A stretch of 64,000 nucleotides of DNA. Source: SIRX01 sp965213905. GTDB taxonomy: Bacteria > Actinomycetota > Rubrobacteria > Rubrobacterales > Rubrobacteraceae. This document shows positions 50,923 to 60,115 of the stretch, in pieces (the first letter of the stretch is position 1; each line of letters begins with the position of its first letter). The stretch is taken from the NCBI GenBank assembly GCA_965213905.1, contig CBDCAK010000001.1:62001-126000 (forward strand), written 5' to 3'. Position numbers and translations under genes: made by a program. Below the pieces are notes generated by a model, which worked only from the letters and a program-made list of their open reading frames with translations, was not told where the DNA came from and did not search any database.

Positions 50923-51056
50923 GGACAAGCTGTTCAACGCAGACGCCGGGAGCTTCTAACAGCAGAGAGATGCTCTAATATGTGCAAGGTTACACTTTTC
51001 CGAGTATAGTCTCCCGGTGCTCGTTTTCTTTGGGACGAACAGCAAAGGGGTCCCCC

Positions 51057-52101
51057 TTGCCTGATCTCGGCGGCCTCTCGCTGACGTTGTCGGCCGTCTT
51101 GTTCGCGGCGTCGGCGATCGTGATCCTGGTAGCCGGCACCCGGTTGACCAACATTGCGGACGCCCTGGCGGACCGCACCGGCCTTCGAGGCGCTGGTCGG
51201 CGCGGTGCTTTTGGGAGCCAGCACCTCACTCTCGGGCATCGTAACCTCGGTAACCGCCGCCTACGCGGGCAGCGCGGAGCTCGCCGTAAGCAACGCCGCG
51301 GGCGGCATCGCGGCGTAGACGGTTTTCCTGGCCGTGGCCGACGCCGTCTACCGCCGGGCAAACCTGGAGCACGCCGCGGCCTCCACCGCAAACCTGGCCC
51401 AGGGGACGCTCCTAATCTCCTTGCTCGCCATACCGCTTATGGCGTTCGCCGGCCCGCAGGTCACTGTGTTGGGCGTACATCCCGCCACGCCGCTCATGTT
51501 GGCGGCTTACCTCTTCGGGTTGCGGATAATCTCGAAGACGCAGGAAGAGCCCATGTGGGGGCCGAGGGAGACCGACGAAACACAAAACGAAGCGGAACAA
51601 GACTCCGAAGACGAAGACACCGCGGGTCTGAGCCTAACAGGATTGTGGCTGCGGTTCTCGGTGTTCGCCCTCGTTATAGGGGTGGCCGGCTGGGTGGTGG
51701 CCCAGACCGGCATCAACATCGCCGCACAGACCGGGCTTACGGCGACGTTCGTGGGAGGCATACTAACGGCCGTGGTAACCTCCCTGCCGGAGCTCGTCAC
51801 CTCGGTGGCCGCCGTGCGGCGCGGAGCATTGACCCTGGCGGTCGGCGGCATAATCGGCGGCAACGCCTTCGACACCATCTTCGTGGCCTTCTCGGATATT
51901 GCTTACCGGGACGGCTCCATCTACCACGCCATCACCGGTCAGCAGGTCTACCTGATCTCTCTGACCATCCTAATGACCGGGGTGCTGCTCCTGGGCCTCC
52001 TGCGCCGCGAAGAACGCGGCATCGCAAACATCGGCTTCGAGAGCTTCCTTATACTACTTCTATACGCAGGCTCTTTCACGTTGCTGTCTTTCGGCGGCTG
52101 A
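51057..52101 (+). pseudogene. Na+/Ca2+ antiporter family pseudogene (frameshift and amber)
   Basis: Read in pieces this is a CaCA-family cation antiporter. The start is probably TTG 51057 (LPDLGGLSLTLSAVLFAA). After the GLADRTGL-type segment (DALADRTGL near 51185) the frame shifts by one base into EALVGAVLLGASTSLSGIVT. It then meets TAG at 51316-51318, where related proteins have Gln (GIAA-Q-TVFLA), before continuing as an open frame from GTG 51334 to 52101. The second repeat TSLPELVTSVAAVRRGA and GGIIGGNAFDTIF is intact. Two lesions make it very likely non-functional. Confidence 0.8.
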
Positions 52102-52228
52102 AGCCAGGCGTCCTTAAAGCCTGTCTCCCTGCTCTCTGCTCTCCATCGTTTGGAGTGTCAGCCTCAAGGGTAGTAGGACAGAGAGCTAGTAATAGCCGCA
52201 AACGCCACTCGATAGGAGGACAGTCATT

Positions 52229-52456
52229 ATGACCGAGCAGTCCCGTCAGCCCAAGGACAAAAACTACAACCTCATCAGCGTACTCTACCAATCCTCAGAC
52301 AACGTGGAGTCCCTGAAAAGCTTTGTCGAGGACGCCGAGCAAGAAGGCGATCAGGAATTGGTGGAGTTCTTTAACGGTGTGCTCGAGAACAACATGAAGG
52401 CTGCCCAGCGGGCAAAGGAGATGCTCGTGCCCCGCTTTCAGAGCGAGCAAGAGTAG
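52229..52456 (+). CDS. Small ferritin-like helical protein
   Basis: A 75-residue acidic protein predicted to form a two-helix hairpin (YNLISVLYQSSDNVESLKSF, EDAEQEGDQELVEFFNGV). The tyrosine/glutamate-rich pattern resembles small ferritin-like stress proteins seen in actinobacteria. It starts ATG 52229 after AGGAGG. No metal-binding EXXH pair is complete, so ferroxidase activity is unlikely. Confidence 0.65.
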   Translation: MTEQSRQPKDKNYNLISVLYQSSDNVESLKSFVEDAEQEGDQELVEFFNGVLENNMKAAQRAKEMLVPRFQSEQE

Positions 52457-52475
52457 AGCAGAAGGAGAAGGCGGA

Positions 52476-52706
52476 ATGAGCGAAGAGCGACAGCATCCTC
52501 AGGAACCTGCGGAAGGTGCTGACGAAGCCGTGGAAGCCGTGGAAGCCTCGGGCGCCGAGCGAGCCGACGAGCAGCGCACAAACGAGGGGACACATGAGGG
52601 TCTTTGCGAGGAGCGCACCGAGGAAGAAGTGGAAAAGAAGCCTATAGCCGAAGACGTCGGACTGGCCGAGGGAGAAGAAGAGGGTAACTGGGAATCAACC
52701 GCCTAG
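52476..52706 (+). CDS. Small highly acidic protein
   Basis: A 76-residue protein, about 40% Glu/Asp, with no hydrophobic core (EPAEGADEAVEAVEASG, TEEEVEKKPIAEDVG). It is preceded by AGAAGGAG 6 nt before the ATG and follows the ferritin-like gene by 20 nt, so the two form an operon. It is probably disordered. There is no family. Confidence 0.55.
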   Translation: MSEERQHPQEPAEGADEAVEAVEASGAERADEQRTNEGTHEGLCEERTEEEVEKKPIAEDVGLAEGEEEGNWESTA

Positions 52707-53009
52707 GAAGTTCGTCAGCAGCCCACCGATCAGGAGGTCCGGGAGGCTCGTTAGCAAGAAAGGGCCCATCACGACGAAGGACGGTAAGAAAAGAACAAAG
52801 GCCTCTTGGACAAGGTAAAGGACAAGCTCAGAGGTGAGTAAAACGGGCGAGATGCGAGGCCGGAGCTCTACCTGCGCCGGGTTCCGGCTTTTCTCGTAAA
52901 GGTCGCTCAACTGGGGAACGACGTCCGGTTGCTCGGTTTCTGTACTCTCGACCACACCGCGTTACCCGGACCGGCACCTTCTTCCCCCGGTCGGTCCGTT
53001 TCTGTTTGC
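52707..53009. other. Decayed coding region
   Basis: No intact gene is seen. On the plus strand a fragment ending GLLDKVKDKLRGE-stop (about 52802-52840) resembles the tail of a small CsbD-like or helical stress protein. Its frame is closed upstream. The rest shows no supported feature. Confidence 0.3.
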
Positions 53010-53165
53010 CTAGGGTCCCGGCTCGGCGACGAACCAATCCACAGCCTCGTGCGCGACGATCTTGGGAGGAGCCGTGTGGCCTCTCTCAAGCTCCTTGTAG
53101 CGCACCTCGTAGCCCGAGCGCTCCAGGCGCGGCACCAACCCGAAGTATGCGGGCACGGCCGAAGA
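53010..53165 (-). pseudogene. Alpha/beta-hydrolase (carboxylesterase) C-terminal remnant
   Basis: The minus strand encodes FGLVPRLERSGYEVRYKELE then RGHTAPPKIVAHEAVDWFV, ending at TAG 53010-53012. GYEVRYKE followed by GHT is the usual end of phospholipase/carboxylesterase-type hydrolases, where the His is catalytic. The rest of the enzyme (about 150 residues, including the GFSQGG nucleophile motif) is absent. Confidence 0.55.
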
Positions 53166-53517
53166 AGACCGGCAAACCCCGAGGGTCGCCCGCCTGATGG
53201 CCGAAGACCTCTTGCTAGGCTACATCGACGATAGGGAAGTCACCGAGCTCTTCGACAGGATAAGCAGGGCGCGTTAGCGTCAGTCTTCTGCTTTGGCTTC
53301 CGCTCTTCTGGGTTCGGCGTCCGCGTTCGGCGCCCGCGTTCGGTCGGTAGAGAGTGTTATGGACTCTAACTCGGGTGCGATAGCATCTGGGGATCTCGGA
53401 TCGAAGGCTTTATCCAAGCGGCGCTTCCGAGGAGGAGTAAACCTTTGTGGCTATCTGCCGCTATTGCTTCGCCTGCTCGCGGAGAGACGCTCTGATACCA
53501 GACCGTCGTTTTGCTCT
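53166..53517. other. Intergenic region with a plus-strand gene remnant
   Basis: A plus-strand frame reads VARLMAEDLLLGYIDDREVT, ending at a stop near 53277. It looks like a helical C-terminal fragment of an unrecognised protein. Nothing else is supported before the GDPD gene. Confidence 0.3.
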
Positions 53518-54486
53518 CTAATCCGGGGAGCGTGCCTGGCAGGCTGTGGAGTCTCCGGCAGACGCCGCCTCCCCGCCAATCGTCCTGTCGAGCCGGGAGG
53601 GAAATGCAGTGAACATGCCGTCAACCCCAGCTTCCACGAATTCCTCCATCCTCGCCTCGTCATTGACCACGTAGGGGTAGACTTCCAGGCACCGGTCGTG
53701 CGCCGCTTCCACGAGATCTACGTTAACATCGGCCTTCCAGGGGTTGATGCCAACTGCGTATTCTCGCGTTACATTTAGGCTTTTCTTTAGGCTCTCGCTG
53801 CTGGTGGAGGCGGGGTAGGCTTGCGTTAGGGGCAGCGAGGGGGCAGGGGCGTGAAGCTCCCGCAGGCTATCCCGGTCAAAGGATACCGCGATCACGCGCC
53901 GGCGGCCGGCGGCGGACTCGCGGAGGCCGTGCTCGTCCATCAGCCGCAGTAACTCCTCGCCTGCCTTGGGAGCTCCCTTTATGTCCACGTAGAAGTTGCC
54001 CCGGCTACGATACCGGCGGAAGACCTCTCCGAGCGTGGGAATCTTCAGCCCCTCGTACTCCTCGCGCGCGTACTCGGGGTGTTGTTCATTGAACCAGCTA
54101 CCTACGTCGCAGGTCTTGATCTGCTCCAGCGTCTTCTCGGCGACGGGCCCCGTACAGTTCTCCTCGGGACCTCGTGCGATACGATCCAGGGTCTCGTCGT
54201 GTAAAACCACGAGAACGCCGTCTCTCGTGAGCTGCACGTCCTGCTCAATGTAGTCGGCTCCGTTCTCGAGCGCCAGGTCATAGGCGGCGAAGGTGTTCTC
54301 CGGTGCTCTCCCCGAGGCGCCCCGGTGGGCGATGTTGAGAACCTGACCGCTGTTAGACGTTTCCTCCCCGGTAGAGGTTTGCTCGGAGGTCCGCTCGTTC
54401 GGAGCCGTACCGGACGCGCAGGCTGAGAGGGTTTGCGAACAAACCATCAACGAAACTACTAACGTCAGGAGCGTGAGGCGGTACAC
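53518..54486 (-). CDS. Glycerophosphodiester phosphodiesterase lipoprotein
   Basis: A 322-residue secreted GDPD enzyme that hydrolyses glycerophosphodiesters to glycerol-3-phosphate and an alcohol. The N-terminus is a lipoprotein signal (MYRLTLLTLVVSLMV, lipobox TLSAC). The TIM-barrel catalytic motif is IAHRGASGRAPENTF, followed by EQDVQLTRDGVLVVLHDETL with the metal-binding Glu/Asp and catalytic His. A GDPD-insertion (around DVGSWFNEQHPEYAREEYEG) is present. The last 25 residues are Ala/Ser-rich and look like a non-conserved tail. Confidence 0.9.
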   Translation of the reverse strand: MYRLTLLTLVVSLMVCSQTLSACASGTAPNERTSEQTSTGEETSNSGQVLNIAHRGASGRAPENTFAAYDLALENGADYIEQDVQLTRDGVLVVLHDETLDRIARGPEENCTGPVAEKTLEQIKTCDVGSWFNEQHPEYAREEYEGLKIPTLGEVFRRYRSRGNFYVDIKGAPKAGEELLRLMDEHGLRESAAGRRRVIAVSFDRDSLRELHAPAPSLPLTQAYPASTSSESLKKSLNVTREYAVGINPWKADVNVDLVEAAHDRCLEVYPYVVNDEARMEEFVEAGVDGMFTAFPSRLDRTIGGEAASAGDSTACQARSPD

Positions 54487-54926
54487 CCTTACATTCTAAG
54501 CCCAGCACCCGACGCTAGAGTTCTGAGACGTTCCACGAACTCCTGCAACAGATGCGAGTCCTCTCGGGTCGCTCGATGGAAACGCAAGAGATCCGGTTAC
54601 GCCACAGCGTCGCGCCTGAACACAACCTGGGCAGCGATCTCTCCACCATGTTCCAGGTCTCCGCTCCGCCGTTGTCCGTGAGATTGTCATGTGCAGCATA
54701 TATAGCCCCGACAACTTCGTTCTACACTCTGTTCTACACGGCGGCACGGCGACGCGAGCTCTTAGCGCAGGATAGGTTTGCCCGGCTTATCTGGCGGGAA
54801 CTCTTATAAAGCACTCGTACAAAGCGGAGTAGTGGTTCTGGAAACTCCCGTGAAGTCGAGGCGGTGTACACAGGGCCATATGGTGCATGTGGTGCATGTG
54901 GTGCGGGCCTGACGAAAGGAAGCTGA
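54487..54926. other. Intergenic region
   Basis: A 440-nt stretch without a supported gene. Near 54886-54905 there is a 9-nt tandem duplication (GTGCATGTG) just before the ribosome site of the next gene. Confidence 0.4.
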
Positions 54927-55388
54927 ATGGCACGGGCGAGAAGATCTGGCGGCATAAAGTGGGGCGCTGTCGCCCTTGGGTGGATAGTAGCGGTAGTGGC
55001 CGGTGTAGTGTTTAGCTTTGTTTTGAGGCTTGTTGTGGGGCTGGTCATCGAGTTTCCCCTCGAACCCTCGGAGTTGACCGTCGCCGTGGTGGTCACCTCT
55101 CTATTGTCGGGCTTTCTGGCTTATCTGGTCGGCGGGTTCACAGCCGGCAGGTCAGCCCGCACCTCGGGTGGGATCAACGGCGCCATGACGGCGGTCTTCG
55201 GCGTGATTGTAGGGGTAGTGGCAAGTATTATCTTGCTCATCTTCGGAGCTATATTCGCAGGTGCGGTTGCGGTGCCTCCGGTAAATTTTGGAATGGCTGG
55301 AGGGGCTTTGCTGGCCGGCCTGTTCCTTTTTGTAGTCAACCTTGTGGGTGGCTACCTGGGTGGCCTACTGGGCGAGCCCTCACGCTAA
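54927..55388 (+). CDS. Small integral membrane protein
   Basis: A 153-residue protein with four strong membrane segments (GWIVAVVAGVVFSFVLRLVV, VVVTSLLSGFLAYLVGGFTA, FGVIVGVVASIILLIFGAIF, ALLAGLFLFVVNLVGGYLGG). GGFTAGRSARTSGGINGAMT is a conserved-looking loop of small DUF-type membrane proteins. The start follows GAAAGGA. The function is unknown. Confidence 0.7.
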   Translation: MARARRSGGIKWGAVALGWIVAVVAGVVFSFVLRLVVGLVIEFPLEPSELTVAVVVTSLLSGFLAYLVGGFTAGRSARTSGGINGAMTAVFGVIVGVVASIILLIFGAIFAGAVAVPPVNFGMAGGALLAGLFLFVVNLVGGYLGGLLGEPSR

Positions 55389-55396
55389 ATGAATTT

Positions 55397-55687
55397 TTGG
55401 CATCTCGATGCGACGCAACCCGGGACCCACTGGTCCCAAAGCTGGCGTCTCTAGGCCCGAAGGCCCTGGCGAAAGTCGACTACCTGGAAGATTCGGGGGT
55501 CTTTTTCGTCTGGGCGAGCACTTTGCCGGTAGAGGCTGAGCCCGGCATCGGGTTTACGGCTGACGGGGAGCTTATCGGCGAGGAGCCGGTAGAGTTTGCG
55601 GCCATCCCTCAGGCTTTAAGAGTGATTGTTGGCCCCCGGTACTCCGCCCGGTACTCCGCCCGGTACTCCGCCCGGTACGGCAAGTAG
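55397..55687 (+). CDS. Small hypothetical protein with C-terminal RYSA repeats
   Basis: A 96-residue frame from TTG 55397. The core (LGPKALAKVDYLEDSGVFFV, PGIGFTADGELIGEEPVEFA) looks like a genuine small domain. The C-terminus RYSARYSARYSARYGK is encoded by a 12-nt tandem repeat. The start is uncertain and it may be the end of a longer decayed gene. There is no known family. Confidence 0.4.
   Translation: MASRCDATRDPLVPKLASLGPKALAKVDYLEDSGVFFVWASTLPVEAEPGIGFTADGELIGEEPVEFAAIPQALRVIVGPRYSARYSARYSARYGK
55635..55678. repeat. 12-nt tandem repeat (3.7 copies)
   Basis: CCCGGTACTCCG is repeated about 3.7 times. In the plus frame it encodes repeated RYSA. Copy-number change would preserve the reading frame. 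Confidence 0.75.
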
Positions 55688-55773
55688 TAGGGTCGCGGGC
55701 CGGTCGTGTACAAAGAAAGAGATGTGGAAAAGAAGGCTCTAATGGAAGACATGCTTTTCGCTGAGGAGGTTGT

Positions 55774-56859
55774 ATGAAAAAGTGTATGAGAAAGTCGTCG
55801 AGGCACACAGGATTGCTACTCTTGCTCACCGGGTTCTCGTGCCTGACGTTGGTGGCTTGCGGTGGCACAACAGAGGGCGGGGTCGAAGGAGAGGATGACA
55901 TCCGGCTGCTGGAGGTGGATTCCCCGCTCAAGTCGCCTATCTGGGGAGAAGAACAACAGGCGGTATTTGCCCTCCAGCAGGATGAGGGACGGCTGGTAAA
56001 GGCCGAGGTAAACAGCCCAGGGTCTAGCCCCGAAAACTCCGAAGATGAAGATCGCGGAGGAGCCCATCCGGTGCCCACCCTCACCGCGGGCCTCGATGGG
56101 GGTATCGGGGAGAACCTCGCGGCCGGCCTCTCTGGTGAGGAGGCGCTGTACGTTCCCCAGCCGGAGAGGGACCAAATCGTAGTCGTAGGCCACAATAGTA
56201 TGGGTACGGTGAGAACCCACGATGTCGGCCCGGCCCCAGAGCGGGTGACCGTCGACGCCCGCGGGGGCGCGCCGGCCGGCAACAACGTCCTGTTCGCCCT
56301 CGGCGCGGACAACTCCACGATCACCGGCACGAACCTAGAGAGCGGGGAGATCGTTTTCCGGGAGGACGTGCAGGCCAGCGACGACACCCTCATAGAAGCC
56401 GCCCGGACGGGGGCCAACGCGGAGCTTTGGGCCGCCGGTCCGGAAGGGATTTCTTACTACAGTGTGGGAGGGCTCCGGCGGCCCGTCGGGCTGGACCGCG
56501 GCGCGTCGGCTTTGGCGGTCCAACCCGGCGACGCCACGCGGGCGTTTATCGGGGGCGCGAACGGGGCGGTAACGGCCGTCCAGGCCACCTCGACGCTTTC
56601 GATGGAGGTCGGAGAGGAAGTAGACGTAGGAGATAAAGTGGAGACTCTATCTGCCGAAGAGGGCAGCCTCTACGCCGCTGTCGCTGGCCGGCTGGTCGTG
56701 CTCGACCCGGAGAGCCTGGAGCAGCAGCGGACCGTCGAGTTCGCCGGCGCCCGGCAGGAGTTCGCCGATGCCGTACCCTCCGGCATAGCCGTCAGCGAAC
56801 AAAGTGTCTACGTCACCCTCGAAGACCGGCCGTACATGCTAGAGATAGAGAAATCGTAA
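55774..56859 (+). CDS. Secreted lipoprotein with beta-propeller-like repeats
   Basis: A 361-residue lipoprotein starting ATG 55774 after GAGGAGG. The signal is LLLLLTGFSCL with lipobox LVACGG. The mature part has repeated blocks (GEEALYVPQPERDQIVVVGH, GNNVLFALGADNSTITGTN, GSLYAAVAGRLVVLDPESLE) like YncE/YVTN-type propellers. It lies 45 nt before the HtrA gene and probably acts in the same envelope-stress unit. The ligand is unknown. Confidence 0.75.
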   Translation: MKKCMRKSSRHTGLLLLLTGFSCLTLVACGGTTEGGVEGEDDIRLLEVDSPLKSPIWGEEQQAVFALQQDEGRLVKAEVNSPGSSPENSEDEDRGGAHPVPTLTAGLDGGIGENLAAGLSGEEALYVPQPERDQIVVVGHNSMGTVRTHDVGPAPERVTVDARGGAPAGNNVLFALGADNSTITGTNLESGEIVFREDVQASDDTLIEAARTGANAELWAAGPEGISYYSVGGLRRPVGLDRGASALAVQPGDATRAFIGGANGAVTAVQATSTLSMEVGEEVDVGDKVETLSAEEGSLYAAVAGRLVVLDPESLEQQRTVEFAGARQEFADAVPSGIAVSEQSVYVTLEDRPYMLEIEKS

Positions 56860-56904
56860 AGAGAACCTACAGAGAGAACCACAGGAGCACCACAGGAGGT
56901 TAAC

Positions 56905-58131
56905 TTGAACCGATACGGTAGGTCGAAAGTGTTGCTGTTGTTTCTGGCGGTCTTACTGGCGGTCTCCGCCGCGTTGCTGGCCGGGTGCTCCCCCGCGACG
57001 GAGAGCTCTCAAGCGGAGAGTCCGCAGGCGGAAGGGGCAGCGGCGCAGACCTCGGAGGAAGAGCAGGAGGCCGCGAACCCTTCGCCGGACGCTGGTGAGG
57101 ATACCGCCGGAGGTGCTGGCGGAGACACCACCGGCAGAGCCACCGTCGAAGGCTCTTCCCAGGATGGAGGGGCCGTAGACGGCACCTGGCCCGTGGCCGA
57201 GGTCGCCGCCGAGGTCGAGCCGAGCGTGGTGCAGGTCAACGTGCAGGCCATCCAGACTAGCCCGTTCGGGGAGGAGCAGGAAGCGGAGGGTTTGGGGAGC
57301 GGTGTGATCTACCGCCCGGACGGTTACATCATCACCAACAACCACGTGATCGAGGGGGCGGAGGAGGTAAACGTTGCTTTCGCCGACGGCACCGTCGAGC
57401 AGGCGGGGGTGGTCGGCACCGACGCCTACACCGACCTCGCCGTGGTGCGGGTAGGCCGTGACGGGCTGCCCGCGGCGGACTTCGCCGAGAACCTGGATCT
57501 CCGGATTGGGGAGCTGGCCGTGGCTATCGGCAGTCCCTCCGGTTTCCAGTCGACGGTTTCGGCCGGCGTGATCAGCGGTCTCAACCGGGACTTGCCGCCG
57601 GAGCTCACCGGCGCCGGAGAAGGGGCGGCGGCGCTGGTAGACCTGATCCAGACCGACGCCGGCATCTCCCCCGGGAACTCCGGCGGCGCCCTGGCAGGTG
57701 AGAACAGCCGGGTGATCGGGATAAACGTTGCCTACCTGCCACCGGGCCAGACCGGGGCGGAGAACATCGGCTTCGCTATCCCATCCACAACTGCCATCTC
57801 GGTGGCCGACCAGCTTATAGAGACCGGCGAGGCGGAGCACCCTCTACTCGGCGTCAACCTCACGCCCCTCACGCCCCAGGTCGCCGAAGACTACGACCTC
57901 GGGGTCGAGTCGGGTGTCCTGGTAACGAATGTGCCCCAGGACGGACCGGCGGCGAACGCCGGCGTAGAGCCCGGCGACGTAATAACCGCCGTGGGCGGCG
58001 AAGATGTGACAGACCCTGGAGACGTGATCTCGGCCCTCCGCGACTACAGCCCGGGCGAGACGGTGGACTTGAGCGCCGTCTCCGGCGGGGAAGAGCGCCA
58101 GTTCGAGGTGACTTTGGAGGGCAGGAACTGA
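56905..58131 (+). CDS. HtrA/DegP-type serine protease with PDZ domain
   Basis: A 408-residue membrane-anchored protease starting TTG 56905 after ACAGGAGG. The N-terminus is a lipoprotein signal (AALLAGCSP). After an acidic, Thr/Gly-rich linker the trypsin-like domain carries His in ITNNHVIEGA (about 148), Asp in AYTDLAVVRV (about 177) and Ser in ISPGNSGGAL (about 260). One PDZ domain follows (LGVESGVLVTNVPQDGPAAN, GVEPGDVITAVGGEDV). It degrades or refolds damaged envelope proteins and is followed by a two-component system. Confidence 0.93.
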   Translation: MNRYGRSKVLLLFLAVLLAVSAALLAGCSPATESSQAESPQAEGAAAQTSEEEQEAANPSPDAGEDTAGGAGGDTTGRATVEGSSQDGGAVDGTWPVAEVAAEVEPSVVQVNVQAIQTSPFGEEQEAEGLGSGVIYRPDGYIITNNHVIEGAEEVNVAFADGTVEQAGVVGTDAYTDLAVVRVGRDGLPAADFAENLDLRIGELAVAIGSPSGFQSTVSAGVISGLNRDLPPELTGAGEGAAALVDLIQTDAGISPGNSGGALAGENSRVIGINVAYLPPGQTGAENIGFAIPSTTAISVADQLIETGEAEHPLLGVNLTPLTPQVAEDYDLGVESGVLVTNVPQDGPAANAGVEPGDVITAVGGEDVTDPGDVISALRDYSPGETVDLSAVSGGEERQFEVTLEGRN

Positions 58132-58283
58132 GGGCTCGGGATGGGTAGTGCAGAGAGGGAGTGTAAAGAGACGGCAGGTAGAGCATGGGCCCCCCGAACC
58201 TGGCTCTTCTCCGCTTCTCCGTACTGAGCCGTGAACGCGGCTCTAGCTCCAGAATCTTCAACGGATTGTGCCCAATTTAGAAT

Positions 58284-60071
58284 GTGTTCGTGAATATGAA
58301 ACTCCGTACGTGGCTGCCCCTGGTACCCGTCTTCGTGGTGCTGCTCTCTGTGGCCTCGATCCTCGCCTACGCAATCCCCGCGACCCAGACTAGAGTCTCG
58401 GATTACGCCCGAGAACAAGTTTTGGCCGATGCAACCGCCACGGGCCGCGCGGCGGCCGGCGCGGAGGTGGAGCGTGCCCGGGAGCTGTTGAACCTATACG
58501 TCCAGAGCAGCGACGGCGAGGAGGCGCTGCTCGTAAACCGCGGGGGCCAAGTTATCGCCCGCGCCGGTAGCGGTTCTCTGGAGGCCCGCGAGGATCTGCT
58601 ACGAAAAGCTTCCGAGGGAACCCGGACGGTAGAAGAGGCCGGTGATCTTCAGGTCGCCATAGCTCCGGTAGTGTACCGGGACCGGCTCACCGGAGGGGTG
58701 GTCCTGGCCTCTGGAAACGAAAACCTCTTGTTCTGGACGTCTTTGCGCAGCAGCCTCGAAGCCGCGGCGGCCGCGGCGGTGTTGGGTGGCGGCCTGATGT
58801 TCGTGCTGGCCACGCTCCTCGCCCGCCGGATAGGATGGCTGTCCTCCGGTGCCCGGGCCATTGAACGCGGAGACCTAAACCACCGGATCGAACCAGGGCC
58901 CAAAGACGAATTGGGCGAGCTGGCCGAAGACTTCAACTCGATGGCCGGCCGGCTGGCGAGCTACATTAGCCGGCTGGAGGCCGAACGGGAGGCGCGCCAT
59001 ACCCTGCTAAATAGCCTCACCGAAGGCGTTATCGCCGCTACTCCACACGGCAGGCTGCTTTTTACGAACGAGGCCGCCCGCAACATGCTCCAGTTGGGAG
59101 AGGGGCACCCTGAAGAGTTATCCGACGGGCTCCCCGAAGGGCTGCCCGAAGGGCCTGCTGGAGAGTTGCCGGACCCCTGGGATGACTTCAGCCTGCCGGA
59201 GGCGGTGAGACGTTGCGCCGGGGAGGGGGACTGCGCGATGGCCCGGCTACAGAGCGGCGAAACCTTTCTGCAAGTCTCGCTGAAGCTCCTGCCCGGTTTC
59301 GATGCCGGCGACGACGGGGTCCTGGTGGTGATACAGGATCTCTCCGAAGGGCGCCGGCTCGAAGCCAACCAGCAGAAGTTCCTGGCCAACGCCGCCCACG
59401 AGCTCAAGACGCCCATAACCGCTATCGTGGGGGCCGCGGAACTGCTGACTTCGAAAGACTACGCCCTCGATCCCAAGGTCCGGCACAACCTGCTCGGGCA
59501 CATACTATCCGAGGGGCTCCGGATGCAACAACTCTCAGACGCCATGCTGCGGCTCGCCCGCACCGGATGGGATTCGAGAGAACCCGACCTTGAAGAAGTG
59601 GACCTGTCCGTCACGGCCCACAAGTCCGCTGAGAGGATAGAGCCTCTAGCGCAGAGCGCCAACCTCAAGGTGCGGGTGGAAAACAACGATGACCGGACCT
59701 CTCCCGTCCGCGCCGACCCCGAGTGGCTCGAACAGATACTTTTGATTCTGCTAAACAACGCTGTACAGCACGCTGTACTCCAGCGTGCTGGTGACACCAA
59801 TGGAGCACACGGTGAAGTACGGATCGTCATCTGTGAAAACAGGCTTGTCGTGGAGGACGAAGGCGAGGGTATAGACCCCGAAGCCCTACCCCACGTCTTC
59901 GAGCACTTCTTTCGAGGCCAGCAGGACTCGGAGGGCTTCGGTCTCGGGTTGCCGATCTGCAAAGAACTGGAGAAGATGGGCGGCAGCGTGTCAATAAGCT
60001 CGGAGAAAGGCGCCGGAACCCGCGTCGAGGTCGAGCTGCCGGACGGCGGCGCGCCCGCCGAAAACGCATAA
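58284..60071 (+). CDS. Sensor histidine kinase
   Basis: A 595-residue membrane kinase. TM1 is at residues 8-30 (WLPLVPVFVVLLSVASILAY), then an extracytoplasmic sensor region to about 150. TM2 (AAAAAVLGGGLMFVLATLLA) and a HAMP domain (ARAIERGDLNHRIEPGPKDE) follow, then a PAS-like segment and a HisKA domain with the phosphorylated His in AAHELKTPI (about 372). The HATPase domain shows ILLNNAVQHAV (N box), VEDEGEGIDPE (G1) and EGFGLGLPI (G2). A GLPEGLPEGP repeat sits in the PAS region. The start could be ATG 58296. Its partner regulator follows but is broken. Confidence 0.92.
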   Translation: MFVNMKLRTWLPLVPVFVVLLSVASILAYAIPATQTRVSDYAREQVLADATATGRAAAGAEVERARELLNLYVQSSDGEEALLVNRGGQVIARAGSGSLEAREDLLRKASEGTRTVEEAGDLQVAIAPVVYRDRLTGGVVLASGNENLLFWTSLRSSLEAAAAAAVLGGGLMFVLATLLARRIGWLSSGARAIERGDLNHRIEPGPKDELGELAEDFNSMAGRLASYISRLEAEREARHTLLNSLTEGVIAATPHGRLLFTNEAARNMLQLGEGHPEELSDGLPEGLPEGPAGELPDPWDDFSLPEAVRRCAGEGDCAMARLQSGETFLQVSLKLLPGFDAGDDGVLVVIQDLSEGRRLEANQQKFLANAAHELKTPITAIVGAAELLTSKDYALDPKVRHNLLGHILSEGLRMQQLSDAMLRLARTGWDSREPDLEEVDLSVTAHKSAERIEPLAQSANLKVRVENNDDRTSPVRADPEWLEQILLILLNNAVQHAVLQRAGDTNGAHGEVRIVICENRLVVEDEGEGIDPEALPHVFEHFFRGQQDSEGFGLGLPICKELEKMGGSVSISSEKGAGTRVEVELPDGGAPAENA

Positions 60072-60115
60072 AAGGTTGTACGGTCCCCACCAGTTCCCAC
60101 GCTACCATATATTGT

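Noticed and set aside
51316..51318. TAG as a sense codon (code change or amino-acid insertion)
   Set aside because: Several intact genes in the window end with TAG, and the antiporter also carries an independent frameshift, so mutation is simpler.
58970..59416. Minus-strand frames opposite the histidine kinase
   Set aside because: The kinase frame has all catalytic boxes; the reverse frames are shadows.
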